Part shown: positions 17,557-26,372 of the stretch, piece by piece | Numbering within the stretch: the first letter of the stretch is position 1 | Layout: each line of letters begins with the position of its first letter | Source of the DNA: Mogibacterium sp. | GTDB lineage: Bacteria > Bacillota > Clostridia > Peptostreptococcales > Anaerovoracaceae | DNA: 64,000 nucleotides | Direction: 5' to 3' | NCBI GenBank assembly: GCA_017432075.1 | Contig: JAFRJV010000033.1 | Span: 20,168 to 84,167, forward strand | Made by a program: the position numbers and the translations under genes | The notes under the pieces: model-generated | Told to the model about the DNA's origin: nothing | Seen by the model: the letters and a program-made list of their open reading frames with translations, nothing else | The model's database searches: none

Positions 17557-17669
17557 GGAAACTTTTGGGTTTATTTCCGTTTCCCATTCATAGTGATTTT
17601 ACCATTGAAACAAATGAGCCGCAATAAAAAGGCTCTCATTTTATGTGCTTTTCTATGTATTTTTGTCAA
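17557..17669 (-). promoter_or_regulatory. Possible tetR promoter and operator
   Basis: On the minus strand a perfect -35 box TTGACA (17664-17669) stands 17 bases before a weak -10, ACATAA (17641-17646). Further downstream, GGAAAC (17557-17562) and GTTTCC (17579-17584) form an inverted repeat with a 16-base spacer in the tetR leader, a plausible autoregulatory site. Both are suggestions from pattern only. Confidence 0.4.
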
Positions 17670-17705
17670 CCCCCGGGGAGGGTCCTCTGACAGCCGGTTC
17701 CGGAA

Positions 17706-18656
17706 CTATTCCTTGCTGACTTCAAGGCCGAACTCAGCAGGCAGGAATCTCGGACATACATTCTCATCTGTGACTATCACAGAGTTTGCCAGACGTGTTC
17801 CGATCGCACACGAGTCTCCGAGACTCTTTCCATACGTAAGGCCGATCACCACGCCCGCAAAGAACGCGTCGCCGGCTCCCGTGGTATCCCTGACCTCGGT
17901 TTTAGGTGCCGGGCAATGTCCCGACTCACCGTCCAGTGAAGCATATACCGCTCCTGCTCCGCCCATCGTCACGACCATCGCGGGGATCTGTGCCTGTGAT
18001 ATCTTGTTGAACAGGATCCCACTCATCTCGTCGGTATTCTTGCCCTCATATTCTTCCGAGAACAGAAGCCCTGCTTCTTCAAGGTTGCATACGAGGCAGT
18101 CGATATGTTTCAGGAGATCCCTGCGCTCCATCGCGATCGACATGTTGGAGACCGGCGCATATAGTTTTTTGCCGTGCTTCAACGCCAATGCGATCACCTT
18201 CTTAAGAACAGGCACTTCCACATCGAATTCCACGGCGATACTGTCGGCATATCTGAATATCTCATCGCCTTTATCATCCAGAATATCTGCGATACGCGAA
18301 AGATCCGGACGCTTGGATATGGACGCGACCACATCACCGCCGTTGTCAAATACGGCCAGCCATGTACCCAGTCCTCCTTCGCTGCGCTTGATGTATTCAG
18401 TATTTACTTTGTGTTTTGCAAGCTTGTCTTCTACATCATTGCTTATGCCCTTTGGCTCAAGCACTGTGACGAATGTAGGTCTGAGCTCAACGTTTGCTAT
18501 GTCTTCGACTATATTGCGCGCGACTCCGCCGTGTACTTCGACCACCTTGCCGGAATTTCTTCCGCCCGGGATGTACTGAGCGTAAGGATATCCCTTGACA
18601 TCCACAAACGCAGCGCCTATCACGACTATTCCGTTATCTTTCTTCTTTTTTGCCAT
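17706..18656 (-). CDS. PfkB family carbohydrate/nucleoside kinase
   Basis: 316 residues. The PfkB signature DTTGAGDAFFAGVVIG near residue 250 provides the catalytic Asp and anion hole. An N-terminal substrate loop (VVEVHGGVARNIVEDIANV) resembles ribokinase and pseudouridine kinase. The substrate cannot be fixed; pseudouridine or a sugar is likely. The start is set at 18656 because GGAGG lies seven bases upstream of MAKKKKDN; the longer frame to 18728 is rejected since it crosses the thiT terminator hairpin. It follows thiT but behind a terminator, so the two need not be co-regulated. Confidence 0.87.
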   Translation of the reverse strand: MAKKKKDNGIVVIGAAFVDVKGYPYAQYIPGGRNSGKVVEVHGGVARNIVEDIANVELRPTFVTVLEPKGISNDVEDKLAKHKVNTEYIKRSEGGLGTWLAVFDNGGDVVASISKRPDLSRIADILDDKGDEIFRYADSIAVEFDVEVPVLKKVIALALKHGKKLYAPVSNMSIAMERRDLLKHIDCLVCNLEEAGLLFSEEYEGKNTDEMSGILFNKISQAQIPAMVVTMGGAGAVYASLDGESGHCPAPKTEVRDTTGAGDAFFAGVVIGLTYGKSLGDSCAIGTRLANSVIVTDENVCPRFLPAEFGLEVSKE

Positions 18657-18707
18657 TGCAGGACCTCCGCTTTCTGCTTCGATTTTACACCAATTACAGG
18701 CAATTAA

Positions 18708-18737
18708 AAAGGTGTCAGGATTTCCCATGACACCTTC
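18708..18737 (-). terminator. Terminator of thiT
   Basis: Perfect 9-bp stem AAGGTGTCA / TGACACCTT with a 10-base loop, followed by TTTAAT on the minus strand, just after the thiT stop and before pfkB. Confidence 0.85.
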
Positions 18738-18747
18738 TGGCAGAATG

Positions 18748-19296
18748 TTAATTTGAAAGCTGCATCTTGAGATTCTCGAACATCTTTTTTACAGCAGGGA
18801 TGTTGATGACGATTATCGTCATCACTCCTTCTACGGCAAGATAAGTGATGTTGTACCACAGAGACCAGGTAAGAGCGTTGAAGTTCTCAGGCGCATATTC
18901 TGCAAAGAATATAACTCCGCTGAGCACCGCGCAGATGTATCTGCTGGCTACTCCGAGCAGGTATCCTTTTGTAAGGCCGTTCCTTTTGTTTCTCACAAGT
19001 CCCGAAAGGCCCATGACCGCAAAGGCGATGATATAATCGAGTATCATCTGTACCGGATGTATCACGTATCCGCCGAAAATAAGGTTAAGCAGTCCGGTGA
19101 CAGCTCCTCCCAGCAGGCCCCATCTTGTTCCGAGAAGGTATCCCAGAGCTATGATAGGCAGCGTTCCGAAAAGCGTTACCGATCCGCCCTGAGGCATCGA
19201 GAACAGCTTGATCTGATCAAGTATCATGGCCAGGGCTACCAGAAGCGCTGTCGTTGTAAGCTTTACCGTATAATTTCTTCCCTTGTTCTTTTCCAT
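18748..19296 (-). CDS. thiT: ECF-type thiamine transporter substrate-binding subunit
   Basis: 182 residues and almost wholly hydrophobic, with about six membrane helices. The pattern LALAMILDQIKLFSMPQGG-type segment near residue 18-38, LLGTRWGLLGGAVTGLL and the aromatic-rich C-terminal half (TWSLWYNITYL) match ThiT (YuaJ family). It works with the shared EcfAA'T module, not present here, to import thiamine. The TPP riboswitch in its leader independently confirms the substrate class. AAGGAGG precedes the start, inside a hairpin. Confidence 0.94.
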   Translation of the reverse strand: MEKNKGRNYTVKLTTTALLVALAMILDQIKLFSMPQGGSVTLFGTLPIIALGYLLGTRWGLLGGAVTGLLNLIFGGYVIHPVQMILDYIIAFAVMGLSGLVRNKRNGLTKGYLLGVASRYICAVLSGVIFFAEYAPENFNALTWSLWYNITYLAVEGVMTIIVINIPAVKKMFENLKMQLSN

Positions 19297-19303
19297 AAAA
19301 AAC

Positions 19304-19326
19304 CTCCTTAATGGTCAATTAAGGAG
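19304..19326 (-). promoter_or_regulatory. Expression-platform hairpin over the thiT ribosome site
   Basis: On the minus strand CTCCTTAAT (19318-19326) and ATTAAGGAG (19304-19312) form a perfect 9-bp stem with a five-base loop. The 3' arm is the Shine-Dalgarno itself, and six T residues follow at once. The hairpin can therefore block ribosome entry and may also act as a terminator. Confidence 0.75.
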
Positions 19327-19363
19327 AGCGCTGACAGCAATGCCAACAACAGGCAATGCAAGT

Positions 19364-19454
19364 AATAGTTACCTCCCTACGCCGGCATTATCCGGATCAG
19401 GTGTAAGGGTCATCCCTTTCGGGACCTCTCAGCAATCGCTCCCCCGGTGTTATT
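19364..19454 (-). ncRNA. TPP riboswitch (THI element)
   Basis: On the minus strand the conserved blocks appear in order: CCGGGGGAGC, GCTGAGAGG, a variable P3 hairpin (TCCC-GAAA-GGGA), ACCCTTACACCTGATC, CCGGATAATGCCGG and CGTAGGGAGG. These are the pyrimidine- and pyrophosphate-binding cores of the TPP aptamer. It controls thiT downstream, turning it off when thiamine pyrophosphate is plentiful. Confidence 0.97.
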
Positions 19455-19561
19455 GTGATTATTATAGGCCTGAATTCTTTCATTTTCAATACATTCCACC
19501 GGTTGTTGCGAATATGATACAATTATTTTGCAAAGCAGTGATCGTATGGAAAGAGGTCATC

Positions 19562-20272
19562 ATGAGACTCGATAAGTATCTGTCCGACATGGGTGCCGGC
19601 ACAAGAAGTGAACTGAAAAAGGAGATCCGCAGGAGCGGGGCCATTGTCGACGGAAAAGTCGTCAAGGATCCCGGCTGCACTGTCAGCCCGTCTTCACATG
19701 TTGTATTTCGCGGTGCAGCTGTTGAATATGAGGAGTTCGTATACTACATGCTCAACAAACCGTCCGGGATCATCAGCGCGAGCGAGGATGACCGGGAGCC
19801 TACTGTAGTCGATCTCATTGACGAACCGAAGCGAAGGGATCTGTTCCCTGTAGGACGCCTGGACCGGGATACAGAAGGACTTCTTCTCATAACAAATGAC
19901 GGCGCTCTCTCGCACCGCCTTCTGTCACCTAAGCAGCATGTCGATAAAGTTTATTTTGTCAAAGTGTCGGGTATCCTTAACGAAAGCGATGTCGGGCTGT
20001 TCAGAGACGGTCTCATTCTTACCGATGGGCTAGAATGCCTGCCGGCGGATCTGAAAATATTATCAGTTTCCGACGAGGATTATATATCTGAAGCCGAAAT
20101 CACTGTCCGGGAAGGAAAGTTCCACCAGGTAAAGCGCATGTTCAGCTCCATAGGAGCTGAAGTGATTTTTCTCAAGCGGCTCTCGATGGGTCCCCTGGTT
20201 CTTGATCCGGAGCTGGCTCCGGGAGAATACCGGCGACTCACAGCTGATGAACTTGCTTCTCTCGGACTGTAA
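19562..20272 (+). CDS. rsuA: 16S rRNA pseudouridine synthase, RsuA family
   Basis: 236 residues. An N-terminal S4-like RNA-binding domain (MRLDKYLSDMGAGTRSELKK) is followed by the synthase domain. The catalytic motif is PVGRLDRDTEGLLLITND, with the Asp in GRLDRDT; further family blocks are YYMLNKPSG and EGKFHQVKRMF. RsuA makes pseudouridine 516 in 16S rRNA. The start at 19562 is preceded by AGAGG; the longer upstream frame crosses the thiT leader and is rejected. It stands alone and convergent with comFC. Confidence 0.94.
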   Translation: MRLDKYLSDMGAGTRSELKKEIRRSGAIVDGKVVKDPGCTVSPSSHVVFRGAAVEYEEFVYYMLNKPSGIISASEDDREPTVVDLIDEPKRRDLFPVGRLDRDTEGLLLITNDGALSHRLLSPKQHVDKVYFVKVSGILNESDVGLFRDGLILTDGLECLPADLKILSVSDEDYISEAEITVREGKFHQVKRMFSSIGAEVIFLKRLSMGPLVLDPELAPGEYRRLTADELASLGL

Positions 20273-20276
20273 AAAA

Positions 20277-21065
20277 CTATATTATCATGTCCCCGGCTGC
20301 TGCAAATGCAAGAAAGTCGACCACCGATGCGCCTTGATCTTTAAGCAGCGAAGCTATCTCATCTATTGTTGAGCCAGTAGTGAATATGTCATCTATCAGC
20401 AGGATCCTCGAACCTTCTATCTGTGGACACCTGCTGTTTCTTATGCTGAATGCACCGCGGATGTTAGCCCGCCTCTCTTCCGGTCCAAGGCCTTTCATCG
20501 GAAGTGTTCCCCGCGTCCTAATAAGCATCCCCGGGTCAAAGCGGAGACCTGCTCTTTTCGCTAAATTCCGCCCCATCAGCTCAGCGTGATTGAACCCCCT
20601 CTTTTTCAGCTTGTCTGCATGTAAAGGAACGGGTGTCACGATGTCGTACATCGCCGCCAGTTCCTCTGCCTCGTATTCAGAAAGCATGCGGTCGAAAAGG
20701 ATCTCTCCCAGCGTATCGCCTATGTCCGAACGTCCTCCATACTTAAGTGCGAATATGACCGCCTGTGCACATGCCCCGTAAGCGGCACAGACATGTCCCC
20801 TGTCAAAGCTGTGTTCCTGTCCTGCAGCCTCTCTCTGTGAGCAGCCGAAGCACATTTCTCCCGGGTCGGTATCCGCGAGAGGCCGGCCGCACTTGCTGCA
20901 GCTCCTGCCGGTGTTCCAGTTCATCGATCTCATGCAGTCATTGCATAGTCTGTATGTACGGCTGTCATCTGTTATCTTTCCGCAGCATATGCAATAAAGA
21001 CCCGGCGGGTACACCAGGTCAAGCATTTCATTTCCTATCCTTCTGAGCCATGATTCCCTTGACAT
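20277..21065 (-). CDS. comFC: ComF family phosphoribosyltransferase-like protein
   Basis: 262 residues. The N-terminal zinc-ribbon cysteines (CICCGK, CNDCM, CSKCGRPL, CFGC) are followed by a PRT-like domain with the PRPP loop ILLIDDIFTTGSTIDE. ComFC homologues take part in DNA uptake or recombination in competent bacteria; the biochemical activity is not settled. The ATG at 21065 has GGAGG eight bases upstream and lies one base beyond the recD2 stop, so they are coupled. An in-frame longer start inside recD2 is rejected. Confidence 0.92.
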   Translation of the reverse strand: MSRESWLRRIGNEMLDLVYPPGLYCICCGKITDDSRTYRLCNDCMRSMNWNTGRSCSKCGRPLADTDPGEMCFGCSQREAAGQEHSFDRGHVCAAYGACAQAVIFALKYGGRSDIGDTLGEILFDRMLSEYEAEELAAMYDIVTPVPLHADKLKKRGFNHAELMGRNLAKRAGLRFDPGMLIRTRGTLPMKGLGPEERRANIRGAFSIRNSRCPQIEGSRILLIDDIFTTGSTIDEIASLLKDQGASVVDFLAFAAAGDMII

Positions 21066-21066
21066 G

Positions 21067-23304
21067 TCAGAGCCTCCGTCCGAACGGATCCGCGTCAAGG
21101 GCGAGCAGCCGCCATTTGAGGCCGGTATATCTGCCGTCTGCCCGGTTATTGTCTATCATGGAACGCACACGCGCCGGATCACCAACGATGATAACGAGTT
21201 TTTTGCCTCTCGTTACCGCCGTGTAGAGCAGATTCCTTGTCATCAGCATTGGCGGGAAATTCAGCACAGGGATCACGACAGCCGGGAATTCCGATCCCTG
21301 ACTCTTGTGCACCGTGATAGCGTACGCGAGGTCTATCTCCTCGAGCATGTCGCCTGCGTATTCTATGACACGGTCATCCATCCTGACCGTCATCATCTTA
21401 TCTTCAGTGTCGATTTCCTCAACGGTTCCCATGTCACCGTTGAACACGCCCTCACCTTCGGTCGACAGATAATCCATGCGCCATTCGGCACCGTAATTGT
21501 TCCTCAGCTGCATCACCTTGTCGCCTTCACGGAACGTGATACTTCCTATCTTCAGTTCAGCCTTGTCTTCAGCAGGCGGATTGATCACCTCCTGAAGCAT
21601 CGCGTTAAGGCTCGGCGCACCCAGCATGCCGCGCTTGGTAGGAGTCAGTATCTGTATGTCGTCCGCTGAATGCACAAAATCGAAACCGGCTTCGATGCGT
21701 CCGCCCACCAGTTCTCTTATGGTGTCGCTTACTGACGTCTCACTGACCTTGCTTATTATGTAAAAATCGTTTCCGCTCTGCTGTTCAGGGTACTCTCCGT
21801 TGTTTATAAGGTGCGAATTGGTCACTATCCCGCTGCCCTCGGCCTGTCTGAATATCTCCCTCAGCCTTATTACAGGAATGCACTCGCTGGCTATCATGTC
21901 GCGAAGAACATTTCCCGCACCTACAGGAGGCAGCTGATCCGCATCTCCTGTAAATATGATGCGCGTTCCCTCTTTAACGGCATTCAGAAGCCCGTCCATC
22001 AGCATCAGATCTATCATCGACGCTTCATCAACGATGATCACGTCCTCTTCAAGAGGATTCTCCTCATTTCTGCCGAAGTTCAGGATGTCTTCCTCCTCGG
22101 ACCACACGAATTCCAGCATGCGGTGTATGGTCATTGCAGATTTGCCCGAAGCTTCCTCCATGCGCTTTGCAGCTCTGCCGGTTGGCGCCGCAAGTGCCAC
22201 TGAAAAGCCCGCGGAGTCAAACAGCTTCACGAGAGTATTTATTATAGTAGTCTTTCCCGTACCCGGTCCGCCGGTGATTATTGTTATGTTGTTGGTGAGG
22301 CATTCCAGGATCGCACGCTTCTGCTCTACGGAAAGTTCGATTCCTTCTCCGAACGGATCATCAGATGCCATCCTTACGGCGTCAAGGAAATTTTCAGCCT
22401 GCAGAGGTATAGGTTTCAGAGCGGCATTTCTGATCTTCATAAGCTCATGCGCCACCCTCTGTTCAGCATGATAATAGCCATAAAGGTATATCACTGCTGT
22501 ATCATTGACGCTGTCCTCTTCAAGCTCCCCCGCAAACACCATGTCTCTCAGCGATTCCCTGACATCATCCATCATCACGTCAAGAAATTCCGCCGTCTTT
22601 TCTACAAGATAGCTCTCAGGCATCAAAGTGCTTCCGCTGGCTGCCCACGATCTGAGCACATAACGGATCCCGCTCTCGATCCTGACGCTGCTTTCCGGCT
22701 CCACGCCAAGCTTTGCCGCAATGGCATCCGCTCTGTGGAAATTTATTCCTCGTATGTCCTCCGCAAGTATGTATGGATTCTCGCTGACTATCCTTACTGA
22801 GTCCTTGCCGTAGATCTTGTATACTCTTACGGCTTCATTCATTTCTATCCCGAGCTCTCTGAGTTCGATCGATGTATTGGCGAATTCCCGTGATTCGCCG
22901 AATGATTCGGTGATCTTTGCAAGTGTTTTTGCTCCTATTCCGCTCACCATCAGGAGTTTTTCAGGAGTCTCCTCGATCACGTTCAGAGTTTCGTCCCCGA
23001 ACACATCTACTATCTGCGCAGCGGTTTTAGGCCCAATACCGCGGATGTTTCCGGCTGACAGGAACTCGAGTATCGCATCGGCTCCCTCAGGCATCATTTC
23101 CTCATACGAAGATACGCTGAACTGCTCCCCATATTTCGGGTGAATGGTGAACCTTCCCTCAAGTCTGTATTTCGCTCCGCTTTTTGGCTCAGCAAAAGAA
23201 CCGGCTATACGGATCGCGCCTGCTTCTGTGTCGAAGACCGCTACGGTATAGCCGTTCTCAGGATTGTTGAATATTATCTTTCCGAGTTTGCCTTCCTGCT
23301 GCAT
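21067..23304 (-). CDS. recD2: RecD2-type SF1B DNA helicase
   Basis: 745 residues, typical for RecD2. The N-terminal OB-like and helix-hairpin-helix region (NIRGIGPKTAAQIVDVFGDE, VSGIGAKTL) comes first. The helicase core follows, with Walker A GGPGTGKTTIINTL near residue 345, motif II VDEASMID, DADQLPPVGAGN, and the C-terminal AITVHKSQGSEF motif. It unwinds DNA 5' to 3' and acts in repair and fork stability where RecBCD is absent. It lies between yhaM (3-base gap) and comFC (1-base gap). Confidence 0.97.
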   Translation of the reverse strand: MQQEGKLGKIIFNNPENGYTVAVFDTEAGAIRIAGSFAEPKSGAKYRLEGRFTIHPKYGEQFSVSSYEEMMPEGADAILEFLSAGNIRGIGPKTAAQIVDVFGDETLNVIEETPEKLLMVSGIGAKTLAKITESFGESREFANTSIELRELGIEMNEAVRVYKIYGKDSVRIVSENPYILAEDIRGINFHRADAIAAKLGVEPESSVRIESGIRYVLRSWAASGSTLMPESYLVEKTAEFLDVMMDDVRESLRDMVFAGELEEDSVNDTAVIYLYGYYHAEQRVAHELMKIRNAALKPIPLQAENFLDAVRMASDDPFGEGIELSVEQKRAILECLTNNITIITGGPGTGKTTIINTLVKLFDSAGFSVALAAPTGRAAKRMEEASGKSAMTIHRMLEFVWSEEEDILNFGRNEENPLEEDVIIVDEASMIDLMLMDGLLNAVKEGTRIIFTGDADQLPPVGAGNVLRDMIASECIPVIRLREIFRQAEGSGIVTNSHLINNGEYPEQQSGNDFYIISKVSETSVSDTIRELVGGRIEAGFDFVHSADDIQILTPTKRGMLGAPSLNAMLQEVINPPAEDKAELKIGSITFREGDKVMQLRNNYGAEWRMDYLSTEGEGVFNGDMGTVEEIDTEDKMMTVRMDDRVIEYAGDMLEEIDLAYAITVHKSQGSEFPAVVIPVLNFPPMLMTRNLLYTAVTRGKKLVIIVGDPARVRSMIDNNRADGRYTGLKWRLLALDADPFGRRL

Positions 23305-23307
23305 TTA

Positions 23308-24273
23308 TCAGAATGTGCGTTTGTAAAGTTTTCTGTTGTCGAGCGTGAACACTCTCTCGCTGAATCCGCCGGGTTCCACATTGTCCAGAGCATCTTCCAT
23401 GTCGAACATCTTGGCATCCGTCATGTCGAGATAGTGTAGCATCTCGGCTTCAGGGAAAAGCGGCTTCTTAGGGCTGCCGAACTCAGGCTCATAGTGATGT
23501 GTCAGAGACATGTGCTGCATGAGCAGACACTTTTCGTGATCTATACCGAGTTCCTTGCAGCGCTCTCCTATCGCTTCAACACCCATTACAAGGTGTCCGA
23601 GCATCTTGCCTTCGAGAGTGTACTCCGGAACGACCCCGTTCTCATCGGAAGCAAGCTCGTTGAGCTTTTCTATGTCATGAAGCGCGACACCGGCAAGAAG
23701 CAGATCCTTGTTCAGATATGTATATACCTCGCAGGCGCGTTCGCCCATCATCATCATTCTCTTCACGTGGTACAGCAACCCTGCATATTCAGCGTGATGG
23801 TTGCTCATGGCCGCCGGAAAATACATGATGCGATCCTTATCTCCCTCGTAGAAGCTGAGACAGAGGCGTTTTAGGTCCTCATCTTTGAATGCTTTGATCC
23901 TGCCGACAATATAATCATACATGTCTTCAGGTTTCTCCGGAGCGGCTTTGAAGAGATCTGCCCTCTCATATGTGCCCTCTCTGGCTTCTCCCTTTATCGC
24001 ATCAAGGATGAGCTGGTTCTGACCTCTGTAGTCGCGGCATCTTCCGGCCACGCTTATGACCATGCCGGACTGGATCTTTGCATAAGCAGTCACTTCATCC
24101 GGTGTCAGATTCCACTTTACGGACTGTATGTCTCCTGTAGCATCGGCAAGACTCATGTAAAGATGTCTCTTACCGTTGTTGCCGTCACGTATATCGGCGG
24201 TCTTGACAAGATATCTGTCCTCTATACGATGCCCTTCATCGGGCTTAAGATCTTTGATGTAATATGGTTTCAT
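23308..24273 (-). CDS. yhaM: 3'-5' exoribonuclease YhaM
   Basis: 321 residues from the ATG at 24273. An N-terminal OB-fold (MKPYYIKDLKPDEGHRIEDR onward, to about 115) is followed by an HD phosphohydrolase domain with its His pair (NHHAEYAGLLYHV, LHDIEKLNEL, HHYEPEFGS). YhaM degrades RNA and ssDNA 3' to 5' in Firmicutes and influences plasmid and mRNA turnover. First gene of the yhaM-recD2-comFC operon. The Shine-Dalgarno is distant (GGAG 12 bases upstream), and the frame extends upstream without a better start. Confidence 0.94.
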   Translation of the reverse strand: MKPYYIKDLKPDEGHRIEDRYLVKTADIRDGNNGKRHLYMSLADATGDIQSVKWNLTPDEVTAYAKIQSGMVISVAGRCRDYRGQNQLILDAIKGEAREGTYERADLFKAAPEKPEDMYDYIVGRIKAFKDEDLKRLCLSFYEGDKDRIMYFPAAMSNHHAEYAGLLYHVKRMMMMGERACEVYTYLNKDLLLAGVALHDIEKLNELASDENGVVPEYTLEGKMLGHLVMGVEAIGERCKELGIDHEKCLLMQHMSLTHHYEPEFGSPKKPLFPEAEMLHYLDMTDAKMFDMEDALDNVEPGGFSERVFTLDNRKLYKRTF

Positions 24274-24401
24274 TCGATCATTTGTCTCCGTTCGATTATT
24301 TGTTATAGTATAACACAAGGCCATGCTATGGTATAATATTTCAAATACTACAAACTGCTTTAAACGGCTCTGCCGTCAGGTTGGAAGCAAAGGAGAATGA
24401 T

Positions 24402-25160
24402 ATGGGATTTGATGCTGAAAAAGCTGTCGAAGCTACAGTCAAATGGATAAGGGACTGGTTTGAGACCAACGGACCGGGATGCAATGCCATAGTCGGGATC
24501 AGCGGAGGAAAGGACAGCTCCATAGCTGCAGCTCTTTGCTGTGAAGCTCTCGGTAAGGACCGAGTCGTCGGCGTGCTTATGCCTAACGGTGAGCAGGTAG
24601 ACATTGATATGGCCAAGCTTCTGGTCGATCACCTTGGCATAGAACATTATATTATCAACATCAAGAGCGCGTTTGACGGACTTACAGAGCAGATCGGACT
24701 TGCCGGAATAGAGATAAGCAGGGACTCCATAATCAATCTGCCTCCGCGTCTTCGCATGTCGACACTCTATGCAGTCGGCCAGAGCAAAAACGGAAGAGTC
24801 GTGAATACCTGCAATCTTTCTGAAGACTGGGTCGGTTATTCGACAAGATACGGTGATTCCGTAGGTGATTTCAGCCCTATGTCCTGCTTCACTACAGCTG
24901 AGATCAGAGCCATGGGAAGAGTGCTGGGCCTTCCGTCAGCGCTTATAGAAAAAGTTCCTAGTGACGGACTCTCCGGAATGTCAGATGAGGATAAGCTGGG
25001 CTTCACCTATGCAGTTCTCGACCGCTACATCCGTACGGGAGAGATAGATGATCCTGCAACCAAAGAGCGCATCGATTCGCTGCATAAAAAGAACCTCTTC
25101 AAGCTGAGGTTCATGGACTGCTTCAAGTATGACGGCGTTGAGGTAAAGGCTGAATATTAA
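24402..25160 (+). CDS. nadE: NH3-dependent NAD+ synthase
   Basis: 252 residues. The ATP-pyrophosphatase loop is GISGGKDSSIAAAL (SGGKDSS at 34-40), and NTCNLSEDWVGYSTRYGDS is the adenylation and deamido-NAD-binding block. It amidates nicotinate adenine dinucleotide using ammonia; there is no glutaminase domain, so it is the NH3-dependent type. AAGGAG precedes the ATG at 24402, and an in-frame TTG at 24381 is rejected. A TATAAT box with extended -10 TGG stands at 24332. A strong terminator follows the stop. Confidence 0.95.
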   Translation: MGFDAEKAVEATVKWIRDWFETNGPGCNAIVGISGGKDSSIAAALCCEALGKDRVVGVLMPNGEQVDIDMAKLLVDHLGIEHYIINIKSAFDGLTEQIGLAGIEISRDSIINLPPRLRMSTLYAVGQSKNGRVVNTCNLSEDWVGYSTRYGDSVGDFSPMSCFTTAEIRAMGRVLGLPSALIEKVPSDGLSGMSDEDKLGFTYAVLDRYIRTGEIDDPATKERIDSLHKKNLFKLRFMDCFKYDGVEVKAEY

Positions 25161-25169
25161 AAGCATTGA

Positions 25170-25196
25170 AAATGCCCCTTCGAGGGGCATTTTTTA
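25170..25196 (+). terminator. Bidirectional terminator nadE / yerC
   Basis: Perfect stem AAATGCCCC / GGGGCATTT with loop TTCGA and a T-run on the plus strand. It serves nadE and, from the other side, the yerC-like gene. Confidence 0.92.
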
Positions 25197-25484
25197 TTAT
25201 TCTTTCATGCGGTCGATCACCGTTTTGTATCCGCCTTCTCCGTACGTAAGGCATTTGTTGACACGGCTTATCGTCGCGGAGCTGGCTCCGGTCTCTCTGC
25301 TGATCTCGCTGAAGACCGCGCCGCTGTCAAGCATGCGGGCTACTTCAAATCTCGCGGAAAGATCGATCACTTCCTTTATGGTCGCCACATCATCGAAAAA
25401 TCTGCGGCACTCCTCCTCATCCTTGAGTGTCAGGACTGCCTTGTAAAACTGCTGCATGTTTTTCTTTTCTTTATCCGTGATCAT
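25197..25484 (-). CDS. yerC: YerC/YecD family TrpR-related protein
   Basis: 95 residues with the TrpR-like DNA-binding fold: FYKAVLTLKDEEECRRFFDD, DLSARFEVARMLDSG and the helix-turn-helix FSEISRETGASSATISRVNK. Function in Firmicutes is unknown; the ligand pocket of TrpR is not conserved in the family. The ATG at 25484 has GGAAGG about ten bases upstream. It is divergent from the TIGR01906 membrane protein, and a palindrome in the shared control region is a candidate operator. Confidence 0.88.
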   Translation of the reverse strand: MITDKEKKNMQQFYKAVLTLKDEEECRRFFDDVATIKEVIDLSARFEVARMLDSGAVFSEISRETGASSATISRVNKCLTYGEGGYKTVIDRMKE

Positions 25485-25564
25485 GATATTCTGCCTTCCC
25501 CATGCTGCCATTCAGCCGCATCTTTCTTCCGAGCTGTTGATATGCATGTAGTATACACCTTTCG

Positions 25565-25584
25565 CACTTTAAAGTGTTAAAGTG
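25565..25584. promoter_or_regulatory. Palindromic operator candidate
   Basis: Perfect 12-bp palindrome CACTTTAAAGTG, followed after one base by another TTAAAGTG half-site. It lies between the divergent yerC-like and TIGR01906 genes, just upstream of the latter's putative promoter. The binding protein is unknown; YerC itself is an obvious suspect. Confidence 0.45.
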
Positions 25585-25596
25585 AGCTGTTTTAGT

Positions 25597-25627
25597 TTGT
25601 ACTTTTTGAGCGACAGCGTGGTAATAT
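25597..25627 (+). promoter_or_regulatory. Promoter of TIGR01906 gene, possibly leaderless
   Basis: TTGTAC (25597-25602) and TAATAT (25622-25627) with a 19-base spacer. The -10 box ends eight bases before the ATG at 25635, and no Shine-Dalgarno is present, so the transcript would begin at or near the start codon. Confidence 0.45.
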
Positions 25628-25634
25628 ATACAAC

Positions 25635-26372
25635 ATGAAGAGTATTTACAGATCCACAACTACGCATAAAGCAGCAGCTTTCATCTGCGGGCTCTGCCTG
25701 CTGCTGATCCTGCTGATCACTTCGCTCCAGGCAGTCTGTTACTGGATACCCGACTGGTGGAGAAACGAGTACGCAAAATACGATACCCCATCCAATGTCA
25801 GAGGTGAAATGTCACTCGATGATGCAGTTCATGTCACGGAAGACATGCTCGAGTACTGCATCGGCAGGCTCGATACACTCGATGATACCGAAGCGACTAT
25901 AGACGGAGTGACCGCACCGTTCTTTACCGACCGCGAGAAGGCTCACCTCGCAGACTGCAGGGAACTGTTCCACAAGGGGATACAGGCCCGTGTCATCGCA
26001 TGCCTTATGCTGGCTGCTTTCGTCATATTTATTTACGTGCACAACGGAAAGCAAAAGACCTCAGTCCTTCTTGCCAAAGGATATCTGAGATCTCTGGGTT
26101 TCATTGTTGTTCTTGCAGCAGTTATTGCCGTGCTGTGTGTCATTGACTTCACACAGGTATTCACCGTGTTTCATCACATATTCTTTGATAACGATCTCTG
26201 GATCCTCTACCCGGATAAGGACAACCTTATCAATATCATGCAGGAGGATGTCTTCTCGGATGCCGCGATGTGGATCGCGGGGATATGGCTCGCAGCATCT
26301 GCTCTTATCGCTGCTGTAAGCGTTATCGTTATCAGGAAGGACCGTTACTCAGTGAAAAGTGCTGTCGAGTAG
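25635..26372 (+). CDS. TIGR01906 family integral membrane protein
   Basis: 245 residues with four hydrophobic segments: about 13-35, 115-135, 150-170 and 208-232. A large extracytoplasmic loop follows the first helix ([20 protein letters not shown]). Family members carry a similar DxxAxxH-type segment and a [13 protein letters not shown] region. The function of the family is unknown. No ribosome site is visible before the ATG. The last 28 bases overlap the 3' end of cysK on the other strand. Confidence 0.85.
   Translation: MKSIYRSTTTHKAAAFICGLCLLLILLITSLQAVCYWIPDWWRNEYAKYDTPSNVRGEMSLDDAVHVTEDMLEYCIGRLDTLDDTEATIDGVTAPFFTDREKAHLADCRELFHKGIQARVIACLMLAAFVIFIYVHNGKQKTSVLLAKGYLRSLGFIVVLAAVIAVLCVIDFTQVFTVFHHIFFDNDLWILYPDKDNLINIMQEDVFSDAAMWIAGIWLAASALIAAVSVIVIRKDRYSVKSAVE

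Noticed and set aside
17548-18579. 343-codon ORF on the plus strand
   Set aside because: Antisense to the PfkB kinase; low-complexity Ser/Thr/Pro composition typical of a shadow frame.
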